Assembly (NCBI GenBank): GCA_000961655.1
Contig: LADR01000089.1
Span: 1 to 64,000 of the forward strand
Source of the DNA: Desulfatitalea sp. BRH_c12
GTDB taxonomy: Bacteria; Desulfobacterota; Desulfobacteria; Desulfobacterales; Desulfosarcinaceae
DNA: 64,000 bases
Direction of reading: 5' to 3'
Under the pieces are notes generated by a model. It saw only the letters and a list, made by a program, of their open reading frames with translations, was not told the DNA's origin and did not search any database. Shown piece by piece: positions 9,206 through 17,124 of this stretch (its first letter is position 1; every line of letters begins with the position of its first letter). Made by a program: the position numbers and the translations under genes.

Positions 9206-9369
9206 AAACTCTCCATGTTTATCGTTACGCAATCACAATCCAGCATGGGCGACCGGGATCGTCCTGATTGTCTTGACGCAGCCCCCACCCGGTGCACCTC
9301 ATCATTTGCTAAACAGAACATTCGCTACTCGGGAGAAGCCGGCGGCCCGTGGTCGAAACTTTGTTATAA

Positions 9370-9399
9370 TTGACTTACTTTTAATGCTTTGCCTATAAT
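9370..9399 (+). promoter_or_regulatory. Strong sigma70-type promoter for the thioesterase-elbB-recC unit
   Basis: TTGACT at 9370-9375, an 18-base spacer and a perfect TATAAT at 9394-9399. The next plus-strand gene starts at 9512, giving a leader of about 105 bases. This is one of the clearest -35/-10 pairs in the window. The 306-base gap 9206-9511 contains nothing else recognisable. Confidence 0.7.
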
Positions 9400-9511
9400 G
9401 CAACCGCTTTCATATCACGAAACATACGCGTTTTCTAATTGTCTTTGAGATTGCTATTGTTGGATATTTCAATTATTCGCCTAACAATAACGACTTTATC
9501 GAGGCACGCCA

Positions 9512-9901
9512 ATGGACATCATTACACACCAGACTATCGATACAGCACTTTGCGGTCGACCCCTGCAGGTCGAAAATGGACACAGCCGCGTTGAATTGCT
9601 CACTACCTCGGTGATGGCCGCGGATCAAAGCGGATTGGTTCACGGTGGTTTTATTTTCAGCCTGGCAGATTACGCCGCCATGCTCGCTGTCAACCATCCC
9701 AATGTGGTATTGGGGTCTGCCGAGGTCAAATTCGTTAAACCCGTACGTGTGAATGTGACAGTGACCGCGGAAGCAAGAATCGAAAGTATCCAAGGCAAAA
9801 AAACGGTTGTGAATGTAACTGTCAACGACGGCGTCGATGCGGTGTTCCAAGGCATATTCACCTGTTTTATCCCTTCCAGGCACGTCTTGGATAACTCATA
9901 G
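9512..9901 (+). CDS. PaaI-like hotdog-fold thioesterase
   Basis: 129 residues, the size of a single hotdog domain. The signature SGLVHGGFIFSLADYAAMLAVN (HGG plus the central helix) and the following beta-strands (GSAEVKFVKPVRV, TVTAEARIESIQGKKTVVNVTV) match PaaI/YbgC-like acyl-CoA thioesterases. It probably hydrolyses a small or medium acyl- or aryl-CoA in the cytoplasm; the substrate is unknown. GAGG lies 8 bases before the ATG. It is first in a plus-strand run with elbB (34-base gap) and recC, downstream of the promoter at 9370-9399. A link to the neighbouring lipid synthase is possible but not shown. Confidence 0.8.
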   Translation: MDIITHQTIDTALCGRPLQVENGHSRVELLTTSVMAADQSGLVHGGFIFSLADYAAMLAVNHPNVVLGSAEVKFVKPVRVNVTVTAEARIESIQGKKTVVNVTVNDGVDAVFQGIFTCFIPSRHVLDNS

Positions 9902-9935
9902 CGAATCATTAGCATTATATGAAAGGAGACAATCC

Positions 9936-10592
9936 ATGGCCAAAAAAGTTGGGGTATTGCTATCCGGTTGCGGTGTTTTCGATGGATCCGAAATCCATGA
10001 GGCGGTATTGACTTTGCTGTATCTGGACCAGGCCGGCGCTCAGGTCATGTGCATGGCGCCCAATATGAACCAGATGCATGTCATCGACCATACCAGCCAG
10101 TCCATGGTCGATCAACAACGCAACGTCCTCGTTGAATCCGCGCGCATTGCCCGAGGTGCAATCTCCGACATCAAAACAGTCACGGCCCAGCAAATAGATG
10201 CGTTGATCATTCCCGGCGGCTTCGGCGCCGCCAAGAACCTGAGCGATTTTGCCGTGGCGGGACCGGATGCAAAGGTGCATCCGGAAGTGCAGCGCTTGCT
10301 GGATGAAATGATCGCAGCCCACAAACCCATCGGAGCCCTGTGCATCGCACCGGCCACTCTCGCAAAGGCGTTGGCATCCCATCATCCCGAGGTCACCATT
10401 GGCACGGATGTGGGCACCGCGGCAGCGATCGAAAAAATGGGAGCGAAACACCATGCCTGCAAAGTGAACGAAATTCATGTGGATCAAACCCACAAGATTG
10501 TCACGACACCCGCATATATGCTCGGCCCAGGCATAAAGGATGTGGCGGCAGGCATTGCGCAACTCGTCGACAAAGTCATAGAAATGGCCTAA
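9936..10592 (+). CDS. elbB: ElbB-like DJ-1/PfpI superfamily glyoxalase
   Basis: 218 residues from ATG at 9936, preceded by AAAGGAGA; this matches the E. coli ElbB length (about 217). The start GVLLSGCGVFDGSEIHEAV is characteristic, and the nucleophile-elbow cysteine is in GALCIAPA (about residue 136). Other signatures are IPGGFGAAKNLSDFA and TPAYMLGPGIKDVAAGI. The family has glyoxalase III-like activity and is linked to isoprenoid metabolism in older annotation. The upstream extension of the open frame (to 9837) overlaps the thioesterase gene and lacks the conserved N-terminus, so I rejected it. Confidence 0.92.
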   Translation: MAKKVGVLLSGCGVFDGSEIHEAVLTLLYLDQAGAQVMCMAPNMNQMHVIDHTSQSMVDQQRNVLVESARIARGAISDIKTVTAQQIDALIIPGGFGAAKNLSDFAVAGPDAKVHPEVQRLLDEMIAAHKPIGALCIAPATLAKALASHHPEVTIGTDVGTAAAIEKMGAKHHACKVNEIHVDQTHKIVTTPAYMLGPGIKDVAAGIAQLVDKVIEMA

Positions 10593-10608
10593 GCTGTGCG
10601 ATACATTC

Positions 10609-13600
10609 ATGTCTGAGTTACAGCTGCATATCACCACGGGCAATCGCATGGAGATTCTGGCCGAGGGCCTGGCCGAGTTGCTGAGAACCCAAGCAGAGGG
10701 CCTGGCTGCGGATCCCCTGCGTCCGCAATGGGTGGTGGTCCAGAGTAAGGGCATGCAGCGCTGGCTGTCAATGACCGTCGCCCGCCTGAACGGTATCTGC
10801 GCCAACGTGGCTTTCCCTTTTCCGAACGCGATATTGGAAACCCTGTATGCACGGATTATCGGCCCCTTGCAGGAGTTCAATCCCTACGATCAGGGGGCGC
10901 TGACGTTTCGCATCCTTCAGTTGCTTCCGGTCCTTTTGGACTGTTCTGAATTCGAACCGCTGCGTCGCTATCTGGCTGGGGCGAAGCGCCCTCTGAAAAA
11001 TTACCAGTTGGCCGGTAAAATTGCGGATATGCTTGATCAATATGCCGTATTCCGTCCCGAAATGCTCCTGGATTGGGAACGCATTCCGACGACTGCCAAG
11101 CTTCCGCCTGGTTTTGAATGGCAGGCTGTTCTGTGGCGGGAAATCGTGAAGGGCACAGAGTTCCCGAATCGCTCGCACATTCAAAAACAACTGATTCGAA
11201 AATTGACGGATCCGAATTATACCATTGCCAAGGAAGTGTTGCCGCCCTGGCTTGCGGTATTCGGAATATCGCATTTGCCGCCTTACCATATTGAAGCACT
11301 GGAAGCCCTGTCTTACCGGATTCCTGTCTATCTCTTTTTATTGAACCCTTGTCGTCATTTCTGGTTCGATATTCTTTCGGATCATGAAAAGATCCGCCTG
11401 CGCAAGCCATTGCGACCATCGTCCAGTGTCGAAGATTTATATCTTGAACGCGGAAACCGGTTGTTGGCTTCGCTGGGTCATTTGGGCAAACACTTTTTTG
11501 ATCGCGTCTATCAGAGCGACGCCCAGATCGATGACAGATTTGTCGACAACCAAACAGAGACGCTGCTGGGAACTATTCAGCAGGATATTCTGGATTTGGT
11601 CGATCGCCCGCAACCCCAAGAGGAAACACCGACGCCGATCACCGTCCAGGCGGATGGCACCTTGCGCATCCAGAGCTGCCACAGCCCGATGCGGGAGGTG
11701 GAGGTCCTTTACGACCAATTGATCGATATGTTTGAAACCTGTGAGGGTCTTCAACCCCGCGACATCCTGGTCATGACACCGGACATCACACTGTACACGC
11801 CTTTTGTTCATGCCGTTTTCGGAAGTACGGACGGTTCGATTGCCCTTATCCCATATAGTGTGGCTGATCAAAATATACTGCGTGAAAACAAGGTGGCAGA
11901 AAGTTTCGTTGCCCTTTTGGACTTGGTTTCCGGACGTTTTGAGGCATCCCGCATCGTGACACTACTTGAGTGTCCGGCTGTCTGCCGGCGTTTCGGTCTA
12001 TCCGAATCCGACCTGGTGCGCATTGAACGATGGGTCCGGACGGCCGGTATTCGCTGGGGATGGGACGCTGCGGCACGCAAGCAGCACAAGCTGCCGGGTT
12101 TCAATGAAAATTCGTGGCGACTCGGCCTGGATCGCCTGATTTTGGGGTATGCCTTGGCCGGCCAGGACGATCAGCTGTTTTCCGGTATTTTGCCTTACGA
12201 GGGCATCGGGGCAGGGGAGGGGCCGATTATCGGCCGTTTCGTGGCTTTTGCTGAAGCGGTACACGATATTCTGGTCGATTTGCACGGAACGGATACACTG
12301 GATGGATGGTGCCGGCGCCTGCAGCACCTGATCGCACGAATGTACCAATCCGATGACCATAGCGAGCATCAGATCGAATCCTTGCGCGACATGATCGCGC
12401 AACTGCAGCGCTTCGGTTCCGCGGTGAAGGGGGCGTTTACGGTCGACTTCGACGTTGTCCGGCAACACCTGAAAGATTCACTGAGTGGGGCCGCATATGA
12501 ATCCGGTTTTATGTCTGGTGGCATCACATTCTGCGCCATGCTTCCCATGCGCAGCATTCCGGCCAAAGTCATCTGTCTGCTCGGAATGAATCACGATGCC
12601 TATCCGCGCGAACAACACGAACCCGGGTTCAATTTGATCGCCGTTGAACCGCGGAGCGGTGACCGCTCCAAGCGCAATGATGATCGCTACCTTTTTCTGG
12701 AAGCGCTCTTATCGGCCCGCGACATTTTCTATCTCAGCTATGTGGGTCAGAATAACCAGGATAATTCACGCATACCGCCATCGGTGCTGATCGATGAGAT
12801 CATTGAATATGTCACTGAAGGGTTGTCTATTCCCGCAGACCGATTTGTGACGCACCACCCGCTACATAGCTTTTCACCGGCCTATTTCAACAAGAATGAT
12901 CCACTTTTGTTCAGTTACTCCAGGCAAAACAAAGAGGCCGCGGGTCAGTTGGCCGACGAAGGCATAGAAAATCAGCTTTTTACATCCGCTCTGACACCAC
13001 CTGATGACCAGTGGCGCACATGTGAGTGGTCACAATTGGCAGCGTTTTTTACCCATCCAGCACGTTTTTTGTTAGAGAACCGGCTTGGCGTCTATCTGCA
13101 GGATGCGTTGCCAACCATGGAAGATCGCGAAAATTTCGGCTTGGATGCCTTGGAAAGCTACCTGGTGGGCCAGGATATATTGCATCGTTTTCTGAAAGGA
13201 AACACTGCAGAACACATTCATGCGGCTTTGAATGCCGCTGGGGTCCTGCCGCACGGGACGGTCGGTAAAGTCGTTTACCAACAACTCGGCAGGGAAGTCC
13301 AGGATTACATCAGCACCATGGCGGATTTGTTGCCGACAGAAAAGCCGCGGCGTGAGGATGTGGCGATCACGCTTAGCCCATTTTCCCTTTTAGGTGCCAT
13401 TGACGGCATCCATGGCAATACCCGTTTCGACTACCGTATGGCAAAAGCCAGGCCGGCGGATTTATTGAAACTCTTTATATTTCATCTGGCACTCTTGGCA
13501 TCGTCCTTGAACCCGCTTCCCAAGAACAGTATCTTGGTGTGCAAAGAGGCTGTTTGGTCCTTCGGTGAGGTCGATGACACCCATGACATATTACGCACAC

Positions 13601-13902
13601 TTTTGAATGCGTACTGGCAAGGATTGCATAAACCGCTCGCTTTAATTGGAAAAACGAGTTTTGAATATGCCTATCAGCGCATCATCAAGGAAAACCCCCG
13701 TACGACAGCCTTGAGAGCTGCTGCCGCCAAATGGCATGGCAATGATTTTAGTCCCGGCGAATCGGCCGATCCTTATTATAGGCGTTGTTTCGGAGAGACC
13801 GACCCATTGACTCCCGAATTCGAAGACATCGCGATGCAGGTGTACGGGCCGCTTTTCGCTGCCGGCCAAAGCACGGCTGCCCTTGATCTCAACTCAAGGT
13901 GA
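10609..13902 (+). CDS. recC: RecC, gamma subunit of exodeoxyribonuclease V (no recB/recD nearby)
   Basis: 1,097 residues, close to E. coli RecC (1,122). The start LQLHITTGNRMEILAEGLAELL, then QWVVVQSKGMQRWLSMTVARLNGICANVAFPFP and VFGISHLPPYHIEALEALS, is diagnostic. Later segments VRIERWVRTAGIRWGWD, GGITFCAMLPMRSIPAKVICLLGMN and the inactive-nuclease-like C-terminus are also present. RecC holds the degenerate helicase fold that recognises Chi in the RecBCD end-resection complex. ATG at 10609 follows elbB by 16 bases. It is followed by a tRNA gene rather than by recB or recD, so those must lie elsewhere if the complex exists. Confidence 0.92.
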   Translation: MSELQLHITTGNRMEILAEGLAELLRTQAEGLAADPLRPQWVVVQSKGMQRWLSMTVARLNGICANVAFPFPNAILETLYARIIGPLQEFNPYDQGALTFRILQLLPVLLDCSEFEPLRRYLAGAKRPLKNYQLAGKIADMLDQYAVFRPEMLLDWERIPTTAKLPPGFEWQAVLWREIVKGTEFPNRSHIQKQLIRKLTDPNYTIAKEVLPPWLAVFGISHLPPYHIEALEALSYRIPVYLFLLNPCRHFWFDILSDHEKIRLRKPLRPSSSVEDLYLERGNRLLASLGHLGKHFFDRVYQSDAQIDDRFVDNQTETLLGTIQQDILDLVDRPQPQEETPTPITVQADGTLRIQSCHSPMREVEVLYDQLIDMFETCEGLQPRDILVMTPDITLYTPFVHAVFGSTDGSIALIPYSVADQNILRENKVAESFVALLDLVSGRFEASRIVTLLECPAVCRRFGLSESDLVRIERWVRTAGIRWGWDAAARKQHKLPGFNENSWRLGLDRLILGYALAGQDDQLFSGILPYEGIGAGEGPIIGRFVAFAEAVHDILVDLHGTDTLDGWCRRLQHLIARMYQSDDHSEHQIESLRDMIAQLQRFGSAVKGAFTVDFDVVRQHLKDSLSGAAYESGFMSGGITFCAMLPMRSIPAKVICLLGMNHDAYPREQHEPGFNLIAVEPRSGDRSKRNDDRYLFLEALLSARDIFYLSYVGQNNQDNSRIPPSVLIDEIIEYVTEGLSIPADRFVTHHPLHSFSPAYFNKNDPLLFSYSRQNKEAAGQLADEGIENQLFTSALTPPDDQWRTCEWSQLAAFFTHPARFLLENRLGVYLQDALPTMEDRENFGLDALESYLVGQDILHRFLKGNTAEHIHAALNAAGVLPHGTVGKVVYQQLGREVQDYISTMADLLPTEKPRREDVAITLSPFSLLGAIDGIHGNTRFDYRMAKARPADLLKLFIFHLALLASSLNPLPKNSILVCKEAVWSFGEVDDTHDILRTLLNAYWQGLHKPLALIGKTSFEYAYQRIIKENPRTTALRAAAAKWHGNDFSPGESADPYYRRCFGETDPLTPEFEDIAMQVYGPLFAAGQSTAALDLNSR

Positions 13903-13978
13903 TAACCGTTTTTTTTGCCTGCGTTCGACGCAAGGTTTTCATTGAGAAGACGGGTGTCATGCACAGAAGCAGATCCGC

Positions 13979-14005
13979 TTGACAATTACGGTCCTTATCT
14001 ATAAA
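13979..14005 (+). promoter_or_regulatory. Promoter for the tRNA-Leu gene
   Basis: TTGACA at 13979-13984 and TATAAA at 14000-14005 with a 15-base spacer, about 38 bases upstream of the mature tRNA 5' end. Both hexamers are near consensus; the spacer is short. Confidence 0.6.
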
Positions 14006-14043
14006 AGCCACCTTACAAAAAGAGGCTGATCGGGTAAAAGCCC

Positions 14044-14131
14044 GCCTGGATGGCGGAATTGGTAGACGCAAGGGACTTAAAATCCCTCGGTGTTTAACAC
14101 CGTGCCGGTTCGATTCCGGCTCCAGGCACCA
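14044..14131 (+). tRNA. tRNA-Leu, anticodon TAA (UAA), CCA encoded
   Basis: The acceptor arm GCCTGGA (14044-14050) pairs perfectly with TCCAGGC (14121-14127), followed by discriminator A and encoded CCA (14129-14131). The D-arm has GGTAGACGCA. The anticodon stem AGGGA/TCCCT encloses the loop CTTAAAA with anticodon TAA at 14078-14080. A long variable arm (CGGTGTTTAACACCG) marks a class II tRNA, and the T-arm carries GGTTCGATTCC. It reads UUA codons. Confidence 0.97.
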
Positions 14132-14322
14132 ATCTTTTCGATTCAGATGTTTCCCGGATATCACACCGCAACAAGTACCTCTTATAGCAGCATCATTTGA
14201 AAAACATGCTCTTATGTGTCCGGGCAGGGCAGTCCGGTATGCAGCAGGTTGTTAAGTGGACAAGTGGGCACTGTATAAACGCAATCGCCAGCAAGCACAA
14301 AGAATCGGAAATGCAATCCTCA

Positions 14323-14351
14323 TTGACTTTTGAAGCGATCCGGTAGTATTT
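14323..14351 (+). promoter_or_regulatory. Candidate promoter of the HU gene
   Basis: TTGACT at 14323-14328 is followed by TAGTAT at 14344 (15-base spacer) or GTATTT at 14346 (17-base spacer). This gives a leader of roughly 25 bases before the GGAGGAG ribosome-binding site. Confidence 0.45.
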
Positions 14352-14380
14352 TGAATTAATTGGGTTAGGAGGAGATGGAG

Positions 14381-14659
14381 ATGAATAAGGCAGATCTGAT
14401 CGATGAACTGAAGAATCAGAACGGTTTCACGCGCGAACAGGCAGGCACAATTGTCGATATTTTTTTTGATTCGATCACAGACGCCCTTGAAAAGGGTGAG
14501 AGAGTCGAAATTCGAGGATTCGGCAGCGTTTTCGTCAAAGAATACAAATCTTACATGGGCAGAAACCCCAAAACAGGCATACCGGTTGAGGTAAAACGCA
14601 AACGCCTACCCTTTTTTCGTTGCGGCAAAGAACTTAAGGCAAGAGTCGATAAAGAATGA
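14381..14659 (+). CDS. HU/IHF family DNA-bending protein
   Basis: 92 residues, the standard HU size. MNKADLIDELKNQNGFTREQAGTIVDIFFDSI forms the helical base. The flexible arm region retains the family motif GFGSVFVKEYKSYMGRNPKTG, with Pro at the intercalating tip. It bends DNA as a dimer. The start at 14381 is preferred over the in-frame ATG at 14375 because it places GGAGGAG 6 bases upstream and gives the canonical MNKADLI. HU versus an IHF subunit cannot be settled, but the arm reads more like HU. Confidence 0.9.
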   Translation: MNKADLIDELKNQNGFTREQAGTIVDIFFDSITDALEKGERVEIRGFGSVFVKEYKSYMGRNPKTGIPVEVKRKRLPFFRCGKELKARVDKE

Positions 14660-14773
14660 ATTATTAACGCATTCTCGGCCCCTGGAATGAACTGATTCAT
14701 TCTACCGACACGGCAAGAGGTTGTTTAAAAGCCGCAAAGGTTTTTTGAACATTTCAACAATGTGAGGCCGAGT

Positions 14774-15184
14774 ATGACCGATGCCCCTGTCACGGCGTTG
14801 CTTCTGAAAACAAAGCCAGAAGGCCCTGATAGTCATCCGCAATCGGAGACCGTGGAACAGGAAATCGAGGCGGAGAGTTGGTATATCTGCCGTAATTGCC
14901 GCCAAAAATTGACTCAGCCATCTCATCGCACCGCCATCCAAGGAAGCCACATCCACACTTTCGCCAACCCAAGCGGCATTGTGTTCGAGATTGCCTGCTT
15001 CAACTATGCCCAGGGATACAGTTTTTTAGGCCCCCCTTCGACTGAATTCGCCTGGTTTGCCGGTCATTCATGGCGGATCGTAATTTGCGCCGCATGCCTG
15101 ATGCACGTCGGATGGCTTTTTACTTCCCGGAATGGCACCGTTTTCTTTGGTTTGATCACCGATCGATTATCCATTTCGACATGA
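14774..15184 (+). CDS. Bacterial cereblon-like CULT domain protein
   Basis: 136 residues. From about residue 36 the sequence follows the CULT fold, the thalidomide-binding domain of eukaryotic cereblon. Zinc ligands are C39/C42 (CRNC) and C105/C108 (CAAC). The three cage tryptophans are W94, W100 and W114 in PSTEFAWFAGHSW and HVGWLF. Spacings (6 and 14 residues between Trps, 5 from W100 to C105) equal those I recall for human CRBN W380/W386/W400 and C391/C394. The residue at the CRBN His378 position is Phe92. Bacterial CULT proteins bind small cyclic imides and are otherwise uncharacterised; the natural ligand here is unknown. GTGAGG precedes the ATG; an upstream GTG start at 14762 is less likely. 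Heads a short plus-strand run. Confidence 0.88.
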   Translation: MTDAPVTALLLKTKPEGPDSHPQSETVEQEIEAESWYICRNCRQKLTQPSHRTAIQGSHIHTFANPSGIVFEIACFNYAQGYSFLGPPSTEFAWFAGHSWRIVICAACLMHVGWLFTSRNGTVFFGLITDRLSIST

Positions 15185-15273
15185 ATTCCTTTGACATCGA
15201 CGGCATCCTTTTTTATAAGTTTGGCTTACGTTTGAAACGGGACGATTGCATTGCTAAAAGGTGGACTTTCGCC

Positions 15274-15606
15274 ATGCGGTTAAATGAAATTATAGAAAGC
15301 TGCAATCACCTTGAAACCTTTAAAAAACGGTGTATGACCGACGACTTTGTCGAGGTTGTCTTCAACAATGAGGATCTTTCGGAATGGTATCGTATTCTCT
15401 CCACACATTTGGGAGAGCCACGAAAACCCAAGGGAAAAACGCCTAGCGCAAACGACCTGAAACTCACCTCCAAAACGGGAGGCATCCGGGTGGATCAAAC
15501 CCTGTTTGAAAAGGAGTTTGAAGGGGACACTGTCATTGCCAAGTTTTGGCCTTGGCAAGATGACCAGCATACTACCTTGCGAATGGCTTTGCTTGTAAAA
15601 GGGTAA
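15274..15606 (+). CDS. Conserved hypothetical protein
   Basis: 110 residues, soluble, no signal peptide. Starts MRLNEIIESCNHLETFKKRC and includes FVEVVFNNEDLSEWYRILSTHLGEP and a C-terminal DTVIAKFWPWQDDQHTTLRMALLVKG. I do not recognise a family. I chose ATG at 15274 because AAAAGGTGG lies 9 bases upstream. A longer form from ATG at 15181 would overlap the CULT stop codon as ATGA (possible translational coupling) and add 31 residues. It lies between the CULT gene and a small membrane protein, and a role with either is only a guess. Confidence 0.6.
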   Translation: MRLNEIIESCNHLETFKKRCMTDDFVEVVFNNEDLSEWYRILSTHLGEPRKPKGKTPSANDLKLTSKTGGIRVDQTLFEKEFEGDTVIAKFWPWQDDQHTTLRMALLVKG

Positions 15607-15615
15607 CACGCGACA

Positions 15616-15816
15616 ATGGGAAAACTCGGCCTTTTCTTACAGTCCGCTTGCATTCTGACGGCAGCGGCCATTATTGGCAACTGGTTCTTGGCGGAACTTC
15701 GCAAATCGCGCCTGCATGGAAAACCCTGGTATGCGGCCTACCTGTCCATCCCCGGCATTATCATTCTGGCAGCCATTTTATTGGTGCCGATCGTCATTCA
15801 TTTAAAATCCTTGTGA
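15616..15816 (+). CDS. Small two-helix membrane protein, unknown function
   Basis: 66 residues with two hydrophobic segments: about 5-26 (FLQSACILTAAAIIGNWFL) and 42-62 (YLSIPGIIILAAILLVPIVI). A basic loop (RKSRLHGKPW) lies between them. It starts 9 bases after the preceding gene and is co-oriented, so probably in the same unit. No enzymatic motif is visible and no function can be assigned. Confidence 0.55.
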   Translation: MGKLGLFLQSACILTAAAIIGNWFLAELRKSRLHGKPWYAAYLSIPGIIILAAILLVPIVIHLKSL

Positions 15817-15868
15817 ACACTAAATTCCCTTCGGTGCTTCCTGACCGCGATTGGTCCTGCGATCCAGC

Positions 15869-16972
15869 ATGAAAATTAAAAATGTGTATATTGAAGCTTC
15901 TGCCCTGGATCTGCCCGAGACCCAACGGTTTTTGCATCGTATTGGCCTGCCCCCCGTGGTGATCCAACATCATAATGAGCTCTACGAGATCATCAAACAG
16001 GCGTCCGATCCGTGCAGTGCTGGCAAACAGAACCTATTGCTCACGCGCAACCAGGGGCCTTTTTTGCGGCAGTGCCCCGGCACGCGAGAGTATATTTGTT
16101 GTGGCTACAACATTCTAAACTTTGCAACCTATTGCACGATGGATTGCGCCTACTGCATTCTGCAAAGCTATTTCCACCCGCCGGTGCTGCAATATTTCGT
16201 CAACCAGGATGAGCTATGGAAAGAACTCGATCACGCCTTGGCGCAGCCGCGAACGCTGCGCGTGGGAACCGGTGAATTCACGGACAGTCTGATCTGGGAA
16301 CCCTGGTCAGACCTGACGCCCGGATTAATCGACCGTTTTGCGAACCAAACCCATTCCGTTTTGGAGTTGAAGACCAAAACAACGGCGATCGATCGCCTGA
16401 AAGGCCTGCGGCATCATCGCAAAACCATCATCTCCTGGTCGCTCAATACCCCACGCGTCATCGCCACCCAGGAGAGGGCGACCACCTCTTTGCATGCGCG
16501 CTTACGCGCGGCCGCCCAGTGCGCTTCCTGGGGATACCCATTGGCCTTTCATTTCGATCCGATCGTGCTTTATCCCGGTTGTGAGAAAGAATACGAAGAA
16601 GTGATCCAAACCCTTTTCGAGCATGTTGGAGCCGATAATATCGTTTGGATCAGCATGGGCACATTCCGCTTCATGCCGGCCTTGCAAACCATCGTGCAAA
16701 AACGCTTCGCTCAATCGGATATTGTTTATGGCGAATTCGTGCCGGGCCTAGATGGCAAGATGCGCTATTTTAAACCATTGCGCATCGATATATATCGGCG
16801 CATGGTGGCCGCCATCAACGAGTATGCACCCGACACCACGGTCTATTTGTGCATGGAAGACGAACATGTCTGGCTTAAAAGCTTTGGCTTTGCGCCGGAA
16901 GCCAAAGGCGGGCTGCCGGCAATGCTCGATCAAAGCGCAATACGCCACTGCGGCCTGGTGGCTTGCACCTAA
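15869..16972 (+). CDS. Spore photoproduct lyase-like radical SAM protein
   Basis: 367 residues. Radical SAM cluster motif C89-X3-C93-X2-C96 (CTMDCAYC) preceded by ICCGYNILNFATY, the arrangement of SplB-like proteins. Downstream, TLRVGTGEFTDSLIWEP, LELKTKTTAIDRL, SWSLNTPR, and FHFDPIVLYPGCEKEYEEVI with WISMGTFRFMPAL match the family. True SPL repairs spore photoproduct in Bacillus; homologs in non-spore formers are common and their substrate is unknown, so DNA photolesion repair is only a possibility. ATG at 15869 is chosen over an upstream TTG at 15851. The gene is convergent with the EF-G paralog. Confidence 0.85.
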   Translation: MKIKNVYIEASALDLPETQRFLHRIGLPPVVIQHHNELYEIIKQASDPCSAGKQNLLLTRNQGPFLRQCPGTREYICCGYNILNFATYCTMDCAYCILQSYFHPPVLQYFVNQDELWKELDHALAQPRTLRVGTGEFTDSLIWEPWSDLTPGLIDRFANQTHSVLELKTKTTAIDRLKGLRHHRKTIISWSLNTPRVIATQERATTSLHARLRAAAQCASWGYPLAFHFDPIVLYPGCEKEYEEVIQTLFEHVGADNIVWISMGTFRFMPALQTIVQKRFAQSDIVYGEFVPGLDGKMRYFKPLRIDIYRRMVAAINEYAPDTTVYLCMEDEHVWLKSFGFAPEAKGGLPAMLDQSAIRHCGLVACT

Positions 16973-17009
16973 AAAAAAGAGCTGAAACCGTCGTAACGGT
17001 TTCAGCTCT
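16971..17009 (-). terminator. Intrinsic terminator of the EF-G paralog gene (minus strand)
   Basis: A perfect 14-bp stem (16978-16991 pairing with 16996-17009) with loop CGTA is followed on the minus strand by eight T residues (A-tract 16971-16978 on the plus strand). It lies between convergent genes and may also stop plus-strand transcripts, although no T-tract follows on that side. Confidence 0.85.
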
Positions 17010-17012
17010 ACA

Positions 17013-17056
17013 ATCGACAGAATACCTTCCCTTACACTTAAAACTTTACACTTAAT
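17013..17056 (+). repeat. Interspersed intergenic repeat, copy 1
   Basis: The segment beginning AATCGACAGAATACC and ending TTTACACTTAA is a diverged copy of the element at 26147-26227. It lies directly after a terminator, between two convergent genes. Other copies: 58988-59051 (inverted) and a fragment near 63862-63895. Confidence 0.6.
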
Positions 17057-17124
17057 GCTGTACCGGCACACCGGTTAATGCGATTAGATGTGTCCTACAA
17101 TGCCATCCGGCTGATCGGTCGTCA

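Noticed and set aside
9837-9935. N-terminal extension of ElbB
   Set aside because: Overlaps the thioesterase gene; ATG at 9936 has a strong ribosome-binding site and gives the normal ElbB length.
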